Shown here: positions 12,145 to 24,650 of the stretch, piece by piece
Layout: each line of letters starts with the position of its first letter
How positions within the stretch are numbered: the stretch's first letter is position 1
Assembly: GCF_004011695.2 (NCBI RefSeq)
Contig: NC_082420.1
Location: forward strand, 1,370,001-1,434,000
DNA length: 64,000 nucleotides
Reading direction: 5' to 3'
From: Ascochyta rabiei
Lineage: Eukaryota; Ascomycota; Dothideomycetes; Pleosporales; Didymellaceae
Translations under genes and position numbers: made by a program
Notes under the pieces: generated by a model
Database searches by the model: none
Told to the model about the DNA's origin: nothing
Seen by the model: only the letters and a program-made list of their open reading frames with translations

Positions 12145-14008
12145 ACGTACCCTACAGGCGAGCCGCTTAACAGGCGAGCCGCTTACTTTTACTAAGCCCC
12201 TACCAAACTCCACCCTATTATAGCCCAAAACAACCTAGTTTAGTGCTATAAAGTGCAGTATGGCCTGTAATACTATTTAGAAACTACTTCTACCTCTTTC
12301 TAACACGTTTGCGCGTTGTGTCCTGTCTAATTGCACTGTCCACAGCGTCTTTGGGAGGGCTTACCTCCTTTAGCGCGCACCTGCTTCTTTACCTTCTTCC
12401 CATCACTACGCGCCCTAAACTCCTTCAGAGTTATTAATTGCAGGCCATCCTTAACTGTTAGGGTCCCTTCTGCCTAAACTTGCTTTCTTTTATATGATTT
12501 TTGTTGTATAGCTGCCTTATTAGCAGCTTAAAGCTAAGTAATCTCCTGTTGTGCCAACACTAGCTTATGCGCAATTATTGCTGCCCCTTTTACTACCTTC
12601 TTAAACGCCTTAACTATAGAGGTAGGCAAACTATCTATATACCTCTAAATCCTTGTCTTTATAAGCGTTGATTGCAACCTAAGTTTAAGGGTGTTGCTTA
12701 GGGTTTGCGACTGCTAGAGCTTGTTGTTAACAGGTAGTAGTAGTAATAGAGTGCGCAACTTCACATCAAGGGCCATTATAACCTGGTCTAGGTCAAATAG
12801 GACTAATCCAGCACCTTAGAACCCTCTCTAGATGTTCTTAGAAGTAATTGCAGCATTATAGGCGCGTATAAAGCATGGCAGGAACTCTGTCTTTATAATA
12901 TAGTTAATCTAGTTATATATAAGTATTTTAGCTTAGCGCCTATACGCCTTCTTTAAAGCAGCAAAACAACCTATATTAAGGGGCTATATAAGGTGCAATA
13001 AGTAAGAAGGCAAACAGAGAGTAATAATCTTGTTATCCTTGCAGTATTGCTAGAATTTAAGAGAGTTGTGGCTCTTATAACTATTAATAATAAGCAAATA
13101 GTAGGTGCTAATAGTACGCTCCTTTGTATGCCTGTTAAAGTGCTTTAACCAGTTAAGACCAAGCTTGTTAGTAGTCCAGCCGTTATTAGAGACTCCAATA
13201 ACCCAGTTGTGAGGCAGATCCTCTTCTTTGTACCAGGCAGAGAGGTGGTGGTAGGCTTTAAAGATAAGGAAGGCCAGAATAGCCTATCCTTTGGCATTAA
13301 TGCTCACTATAGCTGTAGCCCACTCTCAGTTGCCTGGCTAGATAGCCTTTAGCCGACCCCGTTGTTCTGAAGCTGTAACAACTGCTCCTAGGGAGATCTG
13401 GCCTATTATGAAGCCTGTCTTGTTGAAGTTGTATGTGTCTTCATCCTAGATGCCATACTTAGCTTTAATGTTAGCTACTAGGCCAAACCAGCCCTGTAGA
13501 ACCTCAGAATCCTTACAGAGGGCTCTCTTGTAGTCGTACTTGCAATTAAACTTGACTTTAAGCTCTAGGTGTCGCTTAACAAACGTACTAGGCCAGTTTA
13601 CGCCAATAGGGCCTAGATTACGCTTAGCGCGCAAAGAATTAGCTATAGTAGCTACATCTGAGAGCTAAGAGGAAAATCCTTACGCATCTAGCTTAAGAAC
13701 ATGCTTAATAATTACCTCCTTCTTATTGTTGTCTAGCTTTTATAAGTTAGCTATAGAATCTGCGCGTAAAGGTTGTCCTGTGTGTCAGTTGCTTAGTGTC
13801 TTTTAAGGGACCCTGTAGATAGCTGCAGCGCGTTACTGAGAGAGATTCGCGTCTTGTTTAAGAGCCTGGAGCGCAAGCTGTATCTAAGCTTCCTTTGACG
13901 CGTCTAAATGGTGTTGTTGAGAAGACATTGGTGTAGGAGGAGAAGTTTGGTGGGGGCTTGGCAAAAGTGAGCGGCTCGCCCGTTGAGCGGCTTGCCCGTG
14001 GGGTACGT
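12145..14008 (-). mobile_element. Pogo/Fot1-type DNA transposon, copy 2 (Molly-like)
   Basis: 1,864 bp with TIRs starting ACGTACCC and a TA duplication (12,143-12,144 and 14,009-14,010). Terminal subrepeats have the core GGCGAGCCGCTTAAC, twice at each end, which differs from copies 1 and 3. The minus-strand transposase is broken; an intact stretch at 13,634-13,446 reads ...NWPSTFVKRHLEL..., the end of the CENP-B-type helix-turn-helix region, and is closely similar to copy 3. Confidence 0.92.
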
Positions 14009-14436
14009 TATATTACTTTCTCTCTTTTCTCTTTAGAAAAATGTCTTTGTTTCTGTTACTACTTGTTCTCTTTGTACAGTATTCTTTCCCTCTCTTTTAT
14101 TCTTGGTAAAATGTGTTTGTTACTATTACTACTGTCATCTGTTCATACTACATTCTTTCTTAATTCTTTCTTTTTATCTAGTAATCTGTTTTCATCACTA
14201 TCAGTATTACTACTGTATTGATATACCCGACTTCCCAACGAGTTTGTGAAAATGGACTGGCCGTCCTCGTGCAGTCTGTCGAGTTTCGACTGCGGATCTT
14301 CCTTGGGATTTTATGGTCATTCGCCTTCAGCACCGCAATCAAACCAGTTGTGCAAGCTGCTGCCGTTACGACGAGCAAGCCCGTCAAGAGCGAAAATCTC
14401 AAGGATGTAGAGCTTAAACAGCAGAAAAACACACTA
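14009..14436. repeat. Array remnant, then 5' flank of the MFS pseudogene
   Basis: Diverged pyrimidine-rich array sequence continues to about 14,217. GC-balanced DNA resumes at about 14,220, and 14,220-14,436 would be the 5' region of the MFS gene. No complete gene is seen here. Confidence 0.6.
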
Positions 14437-15662
14437 CAGGAGCATACAGAGGTTGATGTCTACGATGCACAAGCGAACGAAAAGCGCAATCGACGTCTCC
14501 ACCTGCGTGTCTTGCCACTGTGTTGTTGGGTCCACCTTTTGAACTTTCTTGATCGAGGCGTGTGGTGCTTTTATGTAGCCCCCCCATGCGCATCGAAATG
14601 GCTCATCGTCGTCAGGCAACATTGGCAACGCTCGCGTGCTCAACGCCGAGACAGGTCATCACGTGCTCATGAGCACTGGTCTTACGCCGAGTGGTTACGC
14701 ATTGACGGTCTCGTTGTTCTTGGTAGCTTATGCCGTCTTCGAAATCCCTAGCAACTGGGTTTTGGAACATTACATTCGTCTGTCTGTGTGACTGGGCATC
14801 CTGCTCTTCGCCCGGGGAGCGCTGACGACAGACTTTGCGGGAGTCGAGAATCCGGCCACGATCATCGCGTTGAGGTCTCTGATTGGAGTCTTTGAGGCAG
14901 GTTCTTTCCTGGTGCGTCTGGAATACTTTGAGTCTGGCCACGATGATGGCTGACGGTTTGCGAGGCATCGTATACTTCATCACGATATGATATCGCCGGA
15001 TCACGCGCGCTGTCCGCATCGCCCCCGTCATCGCATTCTGCAATCTGGCTGCCGCGTTTTGAGGCGCTATCACCTGGGGTGTCGGCCACATCAACGGCGC
15101 TGGCGGACTAGAAGGTTTCCGCTGGCTGTTCGTCATCGAGGGCATCATCACCTTGCTATCCGCCTTTCTGCTCTGGTTCTCTTGCCAGACTATCCTGCTC
15201 GTGCTGAGCGGCTCAGCACCAGCGAGAATAAATTTGCCATTGATCGCTTAGCGGAACAGGGTGGTGGTTATAACAAGGAACATGCTACTTGCAAAGTGAC
15301 TTTGGATGCGTGCTGCAGCCTACGGATGTTACTGCACTATATTGCATACATTGCATACATTGCAGACGTTGCCCCCTAAGGCTTGTGAACGTCCTTTATG
15401 CCCACAATTGTGAACGGTCTTGGTTATCAGTCGATACACGCGCAACTCCTGACTGTCCCACCTTAGGTTGGTTTCTTTGTTGCGATTACAATTTCCTAAT
15501 TAGCAGACCATTTCAATGCGCGCGGATGGCACATCACTATAGCGTCACTGGTTGGTGGTGCAGGCTGGCTTACTGCAGGCCTGCTGCCAGCTGATGCGTA
15601 CGCACAGCGCTATGGTTGTCTGTGTCTTAATGTCTCTAGGGATTTCCCAGCTGCATCACCTA
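14437..15662 (+). pseudogene. MFS transporter pseudogene, 5' segment
   Basis: Remains of a 12-helix major facilitator of the anion:cation symporter (allantoate permease-like) family. In successive frames one reads EKRNRRLHLRVLPL...LLNFLDRG (N-terminus and helix 1), NARVLNAETGHHVLMSTGL...SLFLVAYAVFEIPSNWVLE, WGVGHINGAGGLEGFRWLF, LPDYPARAERLSTSENKFA, and TIVNGLGYQSIHAQLLTVP then ARGWHITIASLVGG. Several frameshifts and stops separate these. Base composition is normal, so decay seems to be by indels as well as point changes. The gene is cut at a TA (15,661-15,662) by a pogo-type element and resumes at 23,073. Confidence 0.88.
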
Positions 15663-15799
15663 CCGTGTCCGTGCGCGCAACAACCGGAGTCGCGCAACAA
15701 CCGAAAACCACCTCAACGCTCAAAATTAGATAAGGCTATAGAGCCACCCACAACAGCTATTATTTTGTAATTTTATAGTGTAGTACTAATTAATTACTT

Positions 15800-17250
15800 A
15801 TAAAAAAGATGTACTGTTTAAATTTGGCTGGTAACTTGATGTTGCGGCCATGTGATGTGGTTTTGAGTAGGGGAGCTGGGGACGGCGATGGGGGACTACA
15901 ACCACCAACATTATCCCTAGGACCACATTTTTAACGCTTTTTTAGCTAGGTTGCTTATAAAGCTTTCTTTTTACCCTTTTAAGGTAATTGTATAGCTTTT
16001 ACAGTATTAAGCTCTTGTTATTAACGCTGCTTTTTAGCCTTCTATTTAGCCTTTTAATTTGCTGTATTAGCCTTCTTCTTCTTATATACTACCTTAGCTG
16101 CCTCTTACACTACACGCCTCTCCTCCTTCTTCTTCTCCTTAACCAGCTTCTTAGCAGCTGCTACTTCCTTACTAGTAGCTTTTCTAAGCCTCTCCTCCTT
16201 CTCCTTATGTTGTCTGACTTGCTTACAGAAGCGTGCTTTGTTAACCTTTCTAGGTAACTAGAACACTGCACTACTATAGTACTCCTGCTGTTACTGTAAG
16301 TCTAAGGTTTTACTCTTCTTTTTGTGCTTCTTCTACATCTTTAGAGTCTTTTTAAGGCTATCTATCTTATACTAGAGGAGTAAGGTTTTAACTAAGATAT
16401 AGTAGATTAATTGTCTTATCTTTTTAATGTTACTCTTACTCTAGTTTTTAACCACACACTACAACAACGTCTCTATTTTAAGCTAATCCTTATTGCTATA
16501 AACAGACAATAAGGACTCATCTAAATCTAAGCTCTCTAGTGTTTTAACAAAGCAGTAGAGGATAATGTTAGGATTAAGTAGATAGATACCTATTGCCTTA
16601 AAGGACTTAAGTATTAGCTTTTTAGTAAAGCTACACATCTACGCTAGCCAGAATAGGCTTAAGAAGTCTGCTCTAGTAATAGGTGTGTTGTTTTAAGCCT
16701 TATAGATGTGTGTTATAACTGCTTTTAAGTACGCTGTTAATAGAGGCTTAAACAGTACTACATTAAGTAGCTAGAGCGTTTAGGTTAAGTAAAGGGGAAG
16801 GACAGCTAGGAGGATCTTGTAGTTATTACAGTACTTAATAAAGTCTGTTGTTACATAGGATCTGTAGCCATCTAGTATTAAAAGCCTCTACTTTCTTTGT
16901 GCTTTCTCCTTAGTGTAGTAATTAAACACCTGCTTAAGCTAGGCAAGGCCTATATCCCTATTTGTCCACCCTAAGAAAGATAATGTAACTATTACAGAGT
17001 GTTTTCCTAGCTTAATTTTAGCTACCTAGTCTAATTTAATGCTAGCGTTAGCTAACTTATAGATAATGCCTAGTAGTAGTACTGTTCTATTACTACACAC
17101 ACACGCTATAAGCGTCTACTAAGCTTAGTTACTATCCTAGATAGATGCTTTAATCTCTCCCTTTATCTACATACGCTTACTAAACATATATTTTATCCTA
17201 CCTATAATACTAATTATAAAGCCCTTCTTATCTATATTATATATGTAGTA
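15800..17250 (-). pseudogene. Pogo-type transposase, C-terminal part
   Basis: Minus strand reads IDKKGFIISI (first catalytic Asp region, normally DEKGF), then SIKLDQVAKIKLGKHSVIVT, LLILDGYRSYVTTDFIKYC (second Asp; H in DGHGSH is now Y) and LTQTLQLLNVVLFKPL (third Asp changed to Asn). It then decays toward 15,800. Many TAG/TAA. The N-terminal part lies beyond the Copia element at 22,537-23,010. Confidence 0.8.
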
Positions 17251-17255
17251 ACCCT

Positions 17256-17415
17256 TGTGGCGGCGTAACTAGCCGCTGTAGGGAACAATGGAAAGACTGC
17301 GCTATATTGCTGTCTAGCTAGGAGAGTGCAATATATACCTGTCCCGAGACCAACTAAGCTAGGGCTGTCTGCCGTGGGTAGACGGTCCGATTAACACCCA
17401 ATTGATACCGCAACA
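17256..17415 (-). repeat. Copia 3' LTR
   Basis: 160 bp; about five differences from the other LTR, all transitions. Confidence 0.95.
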
Positions 17416-17674
17416 CTCCCCCCCAGCTGCCGTGAACAACAAGGCTGAATCTATCTACCTAGTACCACCCGGTAAGGCCTGCTAGATCTAGTATCCCAGC
17501 CTCCTAAGTGCTGTCTATAAGGTGATGCTTAACGTCTTCTAATCTAAGCTGTTAGACAAATCTCTTGTGTTTCTGTCGTACTAGAGTCTTAGTAAGGCTG
17601 TCTGCTAGCATGTCTGCTGTAGGGCACCAGGCAACGTCTATACAACTGTGCTGTACCTCCTGCCTAAGCCACAT

Positions 17675-20600
17675 CTAATGCGTGTCAACGTGGCGTAGCT
17701 TTGTGTGTAGCCTGTCCTCCTGCTTCGTAACTATGCCTACTGTCTGCTGATTATTACAGTAGATAACTGGCTTCACGTCAGGATTGAACCTAAGGTGTTT
17801 GAACACTCTGTTCCACCATTCCATCTCCCCCCCAGCCACGGAGAGAGCCATAAGCTCTGCCTCTGTAGTAGACTTGGCAACTAAGCGTTGACGTGTTGCC
17901 TTCCAGTCTATACACATACTATACAGTTTAAACAGGTATCTATATAAGCTCTGTCTAGATTCCTCATCGTTAGCGAACGCTGCATCAGATGCTCCATAGA
18001 ACGTTGACAGATTATTGATTTGGCTGATGTATGTGGTACTGCTCCTTGCTCTGTTGCATGCTCCAATAGCTAAGTACTTTGTACCTATCAGATATCTCCA
18101 GACGTGCTTAGCAGCTGCCACGTGCTTCTGCCCAGGGTTCTGTAGATGACGTGCTAGGACTGAGTGTGCTCGCGACACGTCAGGTCTCGTAAAGGTTGAT
18201 ATGTAGGCCAGCGAGCCAACTAGCTGCTGGTATATCTGTGTGCGGCTGGCGTTCGGCTCCTCTGTGCTCAACGGCAGGTAGCTCTCAGTTAACGGTACCA
18301 CTGGGTATCTCCCTGACGTCTGTGCTAAGTTGAACTTGGCTGACACTTTGTTAATAAAAGAGTCCTGTACCAGCCATATAGATGCTGCTTCCCAGTCTCT
18401 AAGTACCTGTACACCTAGGAACCACTTTAGGGCACCTAGTCTTCGCACGTTGTACGTTGCCTGCAGCTGCTTCTTAAATTGGCTGTGATGGCTGAGATGC
18501 TGTAGGTGTACTAGAACAACAATATCATCCACGTAGAAGAACACAATTAAATGCTTACTTGTAAATAGACACGGCACGTCCTTGATTGGTCTCAGCCCTA
18601 GGTTTACCAGCGTTCTGCTTAGGTGCTTAAACTAAAGCTGTGGTGCGTCCTTAAGGCCATATAGGGCTCTCTTAAGTTTGAGTAGCTCGCCTATCTGTCT
18701 TACGAACGGTTCTGGTGTACGAACGTAGACTAGCTGCTCTAGTGGTGCATTCAGGAACGCGTTCAGCACGTCATAGTGATACGCCTGAAGGCCAAATGCG
18801 GCAGCTATAGCTATTAGAGATCTGAATACACGTGCTGCCAGTGTGGCTGCGTACGTGTCTCCCCACTCGTTCTAGAGGTCTCCTCTAACAACAAGTCTTG
18901 CCTTGTACTTGTAGAGGTACCTATCTTCGTTAAACTTGTATGTAAATACCCACTTCAGAGGAAGTATCTGTGCCTCAGCGGCTGCTGCTGCTGCTGTCAC
19001 TAACGTGGTTGCAAAGCATCCCTTCTCTTAACAGCTAGCAAACTCAGCATAAGCTGCCTCTCTGAACTCCTGTCCGTGCAGGTGCTTCTCTAGGTCTCTC
19101 CACTGTTGTGGGGGTGCTGGGAGCCTGTCTCTGTGCAGCCTTGTGCGTGGCGCTTCGCCCATAAGTTTCTGAGATTCTGACGGATTGACAGCCAGTGCAA
19201 ATGCTGTGTAGTACGATCCCAGCGGGCGTCTCTGTCTCCTTAACGTCAGCACGTTTGCCTCGTCAATCTGGCTGCTGATCTCTTCTCTCCTTGGAGCGTT
19301 ATTCGATCGTCGATCCGGAGCCTCTGCCTCAGGCATAAGAGTCTGCCAGCCTCGTGGCATGCTGCCACTCTCCTGACTACTCTCAACTATCTCTCTGTTG
19401 CCATCCAGCAGATAACTCGGCTCGGGTGTGTCCTCAGGCGTCGGTAGCCATTCTGTACTCTCTGTCACTTCCTTCTGTGACTCTCGATGACCAGCCATCT
19501 CATTCATTAGCTGACTCTCTGCTTCGTCAACGCTCTCTGCCTCATGGGCATCCTCTGTCTCGTTGACGTTTTCTTGACTAGGAATGATTTCACTGACGTG
19601 TGACTCCCCTATAAGTTGCTCTGGTTCCTCTAGATTTTCTGGGATGTTAAGAACAGTAGCAATCTCACGTAGTCTCTGTCTCTCTGGGTAAACCTCCTCC
19701 ATGCTGTGCTCTGACGGCAGGAAGACCACGTCCCGTGTCCTCAATACTCTCTGCAGCGTCGGCATCCACACGCGATAGATATTTGTGGAGTTATAGCCTA
19801 CTAGCTGTCCCATTAACACACGTGATTGTAGCTTCTCCCTGCGCTTCAGCTTCGTGTTTAACGCGTATGCTCGGGATCTAATAGTAGTCAGGTGAGCAAC
19901 TGTTGGCTTACGTCCGTGGACAACCTCATATAGAGTTCTCCAGGACAGTGCTTCTGTAGGCGTGCGATTGAGGAGATATACAGCTGTCATGCAGCACTCG
20001 TTAGTCAACTCCATAGGCAGGTCTCCGCCGATCCGGATAGCCCGTCCCCTCGTGACAATCGTGCTGCCGGCTCTCTCTGTGAGTCCGTTCTGTTCCTCAG
20101 TGTACTCGGCTCTTGGTTCTACAACAATACCAAGGTCTCTGAATATCTGTAGCATCTCACTATAGCCACAGTCACTGTCTAGTCTTATAACTGACACATC
20201 AGCATTGTACTGACGTCTAATCTTCGCCAGTAGTCTCTCTGCAGCACGCCTCAGCGTTACTGAGCTCTTATCTGGTAGGCAGCACGCCTCGTGCCAAGAC
20301 GTGTACTGGTCAACGGCATGGAACATCTACAGGTCTCTGTTGTAACAGCACTCTGTTCTCTTACGCAATTAAACAAGGTCAATGCCAAGTCTATAGAATA
20401 GACAGATGGCTGGCTCCCTAGGTGGTTGTTAGCTGACTATCCTGTGTAGCTTCGCCTGTATGCACGTCTCACACGTGTCCCATTAGGGTGCCTTAGGGTG
20501 CTGTTCAACCTGTATCCCGTCGACGTGGTTGCTCAATTGAGCTACTGCCTTCTGACTCACGTGGCCAAGGAGCTTATGGGCATCCTTCTGGGTGACTGTC

Positions 20601-20977
20601 AGTGGCTTCCGTTCGTCTTGTAACAGCCTAGGTACTGGATATCGTGTCGCATACACTAACAATAGAGCTGGCTGCAGTGCCTGCTCTTTCTTATTATTAA
20701 TTAACCAGTGTCTATCCTGGTACTGCAATAGACATATAACGTTTGACACTTTCTCCTGGTATAGGCAGTCACGTCCTGAGTCAAAGTGTACTCCTAGAGG
20801 CCTGCTGCGTGACAATCCAACCACGCTTGTGAAGAATCCAGGGATGTAGGCCACATACGTCAACTTCATCTGGCTTCTTCCTGTTGGCGTCTTGACGTTG
20901 AGTACTACCTCACCCCACTCCTCTATCTGTGCTAGCACTCCGCCAGCGTACACGTAGTCTGTGGGTCCTCCCTTCAT
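17675..20977 (-). pseudogene. Copia protease-integrase-RT-RNase H remnant
   Basis: The region 20,977-20,483 holds the end of protease and the integrase zinc region. The stretch 20,326-19,028 is integrase, with LDSDCGYSEM and YTEEQNGLTERA marking the core, then a linker. The stretch 18,577-17,675 holds the RT motif FFYVDDIVV and RNase H, ending with a TKHIDxx-like tail (RLHTKLRHVDTH). A few TAG codons (for example near 20,325, 19,030 and 18,630) break the polyprotein. Typical fungal Copia order. Confidence 0.9.
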
Positions 20978-20986
20978 AGTTGTAGT

Positions 20987-22300
20987 CTAATTGGATCCTC
21001 TAGTGTTTGTTACGTGACAGTTTGAACCTGGATCCAGTATCCACCTAGTGAGTAGCGGCGGCTGACTCTGATTAGCTATAGCTGTAGTCTGTAGCATAGC
21101 ATTGCAGTAGGTTGTGCTCCTGACTGGCTGGCCATTATCCATGCTGATTACAGACTGCTTCTTACTCTCTGTTTCTTGCTTGCTGTTCTTCCTAAGGCGA
21201 GCTTCTACGTGTCTAAGTGCCTTAGCCATAGTAGTCTCAGCCTGGCGTAGCTCGTCAAACTTCTTCTCTACTGCTGCATCTGGCGTCCAATTAGACTGCT
21301 GTAGGCTGTAGTTAACATATTGACAGTCCTTAAATCTGTGGCTATTCCCACACAGGCATGCCGTACGTCGTGTTGATCCACCTAAGGCTGTCAGGTTGTC
21401 TGTGCTAGGTGTGCTAGCCGTGCTGGGTGCAACACCTAACGTTGCAAACGTGCCAAGAGATAATGCAATTGGACGTGTGCGTCGATAGTAAGACCGAAAT
21501 TCAGCCACAAGATCTGCGGTTGACGTGTACTGCTCTCCTCTCTAGTCCTTCCTGATTAGCTCATGCAGCTGTGTAGCTGCCCAGCTATCGTCAAGGCCCC
21601 TGATCGACAGTATGAAGTCCTCTTGAGATCAGTTACCATCCACTTCGGGCATCTTGGCCTCCGTCAGGAGTCTGGTGATTGTTACCCACTCGTCAAACCA
21701 GGTATCCAGATTTGCTCTCCTTGGTCTCGTACACACAGCTCTGTAGCGGCTGCGTAGCTAGTGATTCCGCTCACCTACTAATGGGCAGAGGTGCTTCTTA
21801 AGCGTTGTCAATCGACTGTACGGGTCTGAGCAGCTGACAATAAGATCCAGGTGCTTAACGTCGATTGTCCGGGCAATCTCAGAGTTGAAGCTTCTTAAGG
21901 CCTTCTCTCTCTGTAACCATCTTGCCTCCTCACGCTTAAACCTCCTTGCCCACGTGTTGTAGACTGATATCTCTTCAGCAGACAGATCCTCAATGTCAAT
22001 ATCGTCCTGCTCTTCTTCAGATACCTGAGTTTTCTTAAACCTCTACACAGGCTTCTCCTGTAGCTTCTCATCTTGTAGCTTCCTCAGCTCGTCCACTGAC
22101 AGACTTGGGTTGACGTACGGCCACAGGTTGTCTCTGTCTGCTGTGTCCTTTCTCACAAACAACCACTTCTCCCAGTTATCAGGCTTGCTGAGTATAACTA
22201 ACGTCTTTGTTACTAGCAGGTCCTGCTTATATGCACTTATTGTGCTATCTCTTAGGACGTGCTCTATTTGACGGGTTGATAATTAATCCAGTTGTGTTGA
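20987..22300 (-). pseudogene. Copia gag remnant
   Basis: Upstream part of the Copia polyprotein. A zinc knuckle CLCGNSHRFKDC (compact CXCX3HX4C form) is seen at about 21,360-21,320, and the protease start WILDPGSNCHVTN (Asp in D-x-G/S context) at about 21,040. N-terminal gag is broken by stops between 21,508 and 22,300. Confidence 0.8.
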
Positions 22301-22371
22301 CAGCCAGTTGTACAGGCTGTATATAAACGGGTAAACGCAGCAATTTAACTGAAGGCTTCTGGGCTTATAAC

Positions 22372-22531
22372 TGTGGCGGCGTAACTAGCTGCTGTAGGGA
22401 ATAATAGAAAGACTGCGCTATATTGCTGTCTAGCTAGGAGAGTGCAATATATACCTGTCCCGAGACCAACTAAGCTAGGGCCGTCTGCCGTGGGTAGACG
22501 GTCCGATTGACACCCAATTGATACCGCAACA
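22372..22531 (-). repeat. Copia 5' LTR
   Basis: 160 bp, followed on the plus strand by the ACCCT target duplication. Confidence 0.95.
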
Positions 22532-22536
22532 ACCCT

Positions 22537-23010
22537 TAATAGAGTATTTAGAGATTTTGTGCTGTAGTAGGTTAAAGTAGAGCGTATATTTACTATAGGA
22601 ATTAGCATTATAACATAGTTAATCTATCCTAGTAGAGTAACATAAGATAAGATAGATAGAGTACTTGTTAATAAAGCAGGTAACCTAGCTCTTACTAACT
22701 AGATTTTAAGCCACTAGCAACGCGAAATTCTGGATTATCTCTCTAGTAGGTGGTAAGTAACAAGTACTAAGCAACTCTATGTACTTTATAAGCTCTATCT
22801 CCTGTTATAGCATTAAACGTTGCTAGTTAATGTCCTTAGTCTCCTAGGAGTCCTAAACGTGCTTGTGTCTCTAAGCTAGAGTTACGCAGTTAACGCTAAA
22901 CCTAGTAGCAAAATACTAATACACAAGTTTTTTGCCTAGTTTTAGCACATTAATTGCTGCAAGCGCTTTATTAATAGCTGCTATAGTTATTAAGTTACAA
23001 CGCGTTAAAG
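22537..23010 (-). pseudogene. Pogo-type transposase, N-terminal part
   Basis: Minus strand from about 23,000 reads a helix-turn-helix-like stretch (GKKLVYQYFATRFSVNCVT), then a CENP-B-like region (YLPPTREIIQNFA). It breaks at the ACCCT site of the Copia insertion and continues at 17,250. Stops at Gln and Trp positions. Confidence 0.7.
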
Positions 23011-23072
23011 TATAGTGTAGTTGTGATAATTCAGTTGTTGCGCAACTCTGGTTGTTGCGCGCACGGACACAG

Positions 23073-23349
23073 TATAACTAACTGGGTCACTTGTAACACA
23101 CCCAGCTTTCTGACTTTACCGCTGGCCATCGCGCTGCACTGTTCCTGTGCTGGCATAGGCTAGATGATTGCGCAGTGGATTTGGAAGAACAACGAGCGCA
23201 GCCAGGACTTTCCGACCAGCCATTTCGTGTGTGCGGCCTGTAGCTTTCTCGTCGCTGCAAGTGCTACAACACTCAGGCTGTGGTACGCAAGGATGAATAA
23301 GCGCGAAAGGTCAAATAGCAGAGGCGACCAAAGAGTTTGGGCTACATAG
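23073..23349 (+). pseudogene. MFS transporter pseudogene, 3' segment
   Basis: Continuation of the MFS gene after the nested insertion: LTNWVTCNTPSFLTLPLAIA, then MIAQWIWKNNERSQDFPTSH, then FVCAACSFLVA and RLWYARMNKRE, ending VWAT-stop at 23,349. These match the last two helices and C-terminal tail of allantoate-permease-like transporters. One in-frame TAG precedes MIAQW (Gln or Trp position). Confidence 0.88.
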
Positions 23350-24650
23350 CGAGTGGCTACTTCCGTTCGTTCTCGCAATCTAATTTTTCCGCATAGCGAC
23401 AATCTAATTCTCCAGCGCCGCGAGAAGTAGAATCCTGTGGCAAACCATGCTCCAACTCTCAGCAGCGGTTCCTCGGCCGCGAAGCTCGTTTAAGCGCAAC
23501 GCACATCTGGAGTTCGTAGATGAAACGAGTCTGACCTGTAAATATAGAACGGATAGATACACACAAAGCCTTCCGAGAGGTACAACGAGAAAGCACTCGG
23601 TCCCTACCGCTTTCTAACGACATACTGGTACACTCTCACACACGTGGACTTGAGATGCAGAGGGCCTTCCGCTCATGCCGCCTAGCATCTGAAACGCCGA
23701 CCAAGCCTGTGGATTGAATTGAATTGTCCAGAGGATGAACGCGGAGGGTGTTTATTTGTGTTTTGATGGTGAAATTGATAGTGCAGACTCACAGGACGCC
23801 TCCAACCTGCCATGGCACCGGGGAGAAATGGCGACGTCCCAACAAGGGCTGGTAAATTAGCTGGTTGAAAGTACAAATAGCTGTAGCCTATTAAGCTTCT
23901 AGTTCTGTTTTATGTGTGGAATGTAGTTGCGAAAGCCTACATGGGTGCTGTATGTATCAATTTGCGATTCGACATGGCAGCGTGTGAATGCAATGTCTTG
24001 AATGCTCTGTCACATCAAATTCTCTTATTAATGCCTGGCAAAATGTACTGTGGTTGCAGGCGTAGGTAGTGTAGTGCAAGTGGGGCAGATTTTTCCCGAA
24101 GTTTCTAAATATCCCTAGTTATGGAAGTATGACTAATTCTCCCTCATTCTATATAACACTTTGTTAACTCACAGTTATTCAACTTACTAGCTTATTTGAA
24201 ACCATCTTAAATTAATTTATCTAGAGTGAGGTGGGAGAGGCGTGGGATTAGGTGGCCCCTAAGTTCCTAAGCAAGCTCCTAGGTTCTGTGAAACTCTAGT
24301 GCTAGGTGTCAGGCGCCGGCATGTAGCAACGTTCACCTCTAACTAGGTTGGCAACAAGTACTGTTCCGACCACAAGGCTTACTATCCAAGTGAGTATTGA
24401 TACCTTTTTGGCATGCTTGGCACGGTGGGCAGAGCCGTGTCTTGACACTAGGCAGTTATTAACACACGTGGTAGACATGTATAGTACTAAGCTTTACATA
24501 TAATCTGTAATAATGAAGTGCTTGTTTACCCGAAAAATACTGCCGAACCCCTGCCTTCGAGACCTACTGACACTACCTAGGTACTTACGCCTGCAAGCAC
24601 AGTACGCACCTACCCCGGATCTTCACAGCTACAATCAATATTGCGTCGTA
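23350..24650. other. No gene recognised
   Basis: Moderately AT-rich unique-looking DNA downstream of the MFS pseudogene. Short open frames exist but none shows a motif, an intron pattern or plausible composition. Confidence 0.5.

Larger units (their letters stand above)
17256..22531 (-). mobile_element. Ty1/Copia LTR retrotransposon, RIP-mutated
   Basis: 5,276 bp, minus orientation, with two 160 bp LTRs (TGTTGCGG...CCGCCACA on the minus strand) and a perfect 5 bp target duplication ACCCT (17,251-17,255 and 22,532-22,536). The PPT GGGGGGGAG lies next to the 3' LTR. Order on the minus strand is gag, integrase, reverse transcriptase, RNase H, as in Copia. Stops are fewer than in Gypsy-1, which fits a later insertion. 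Size recalls Elsa of P. nodorum, from memory only. Confidence 0.95.
15663..23072 (-). mobile_element. Pogo-type DNA transposon in the MFS gene, with Copia nested in it
   Basis: TIRs begin CCGTGTCCGTGCGCGCAACA on the left; the right end, read inward, starts CTGTGTCCGTGCGCGCAACA. Each TIR has two CGCAACAACC-type subrepeats. TA duplications lie at 15,661-15,662 and 23,073-23,074. Without the Copia insertion (17,256-22,531 plus a 5 bp duplication) the element is about 2.1 kb. The minus strand carries the broken transposase. TIRs keep CpG-rich sequence while the interior is strongly AT-rich. Confidence 0.9.

Noticed and set aside
14218..15379. Several ORFs taken as separate genes
   Set aside because: They are pieces of one MFS pseudogene in shifting frames or its antisense.
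24289..24320. Match of a TGTCAGGCGC-like string to the possible LTR at 38,553
   Set aside because: Only about 20 bases are similar, with no extension; likely chance.
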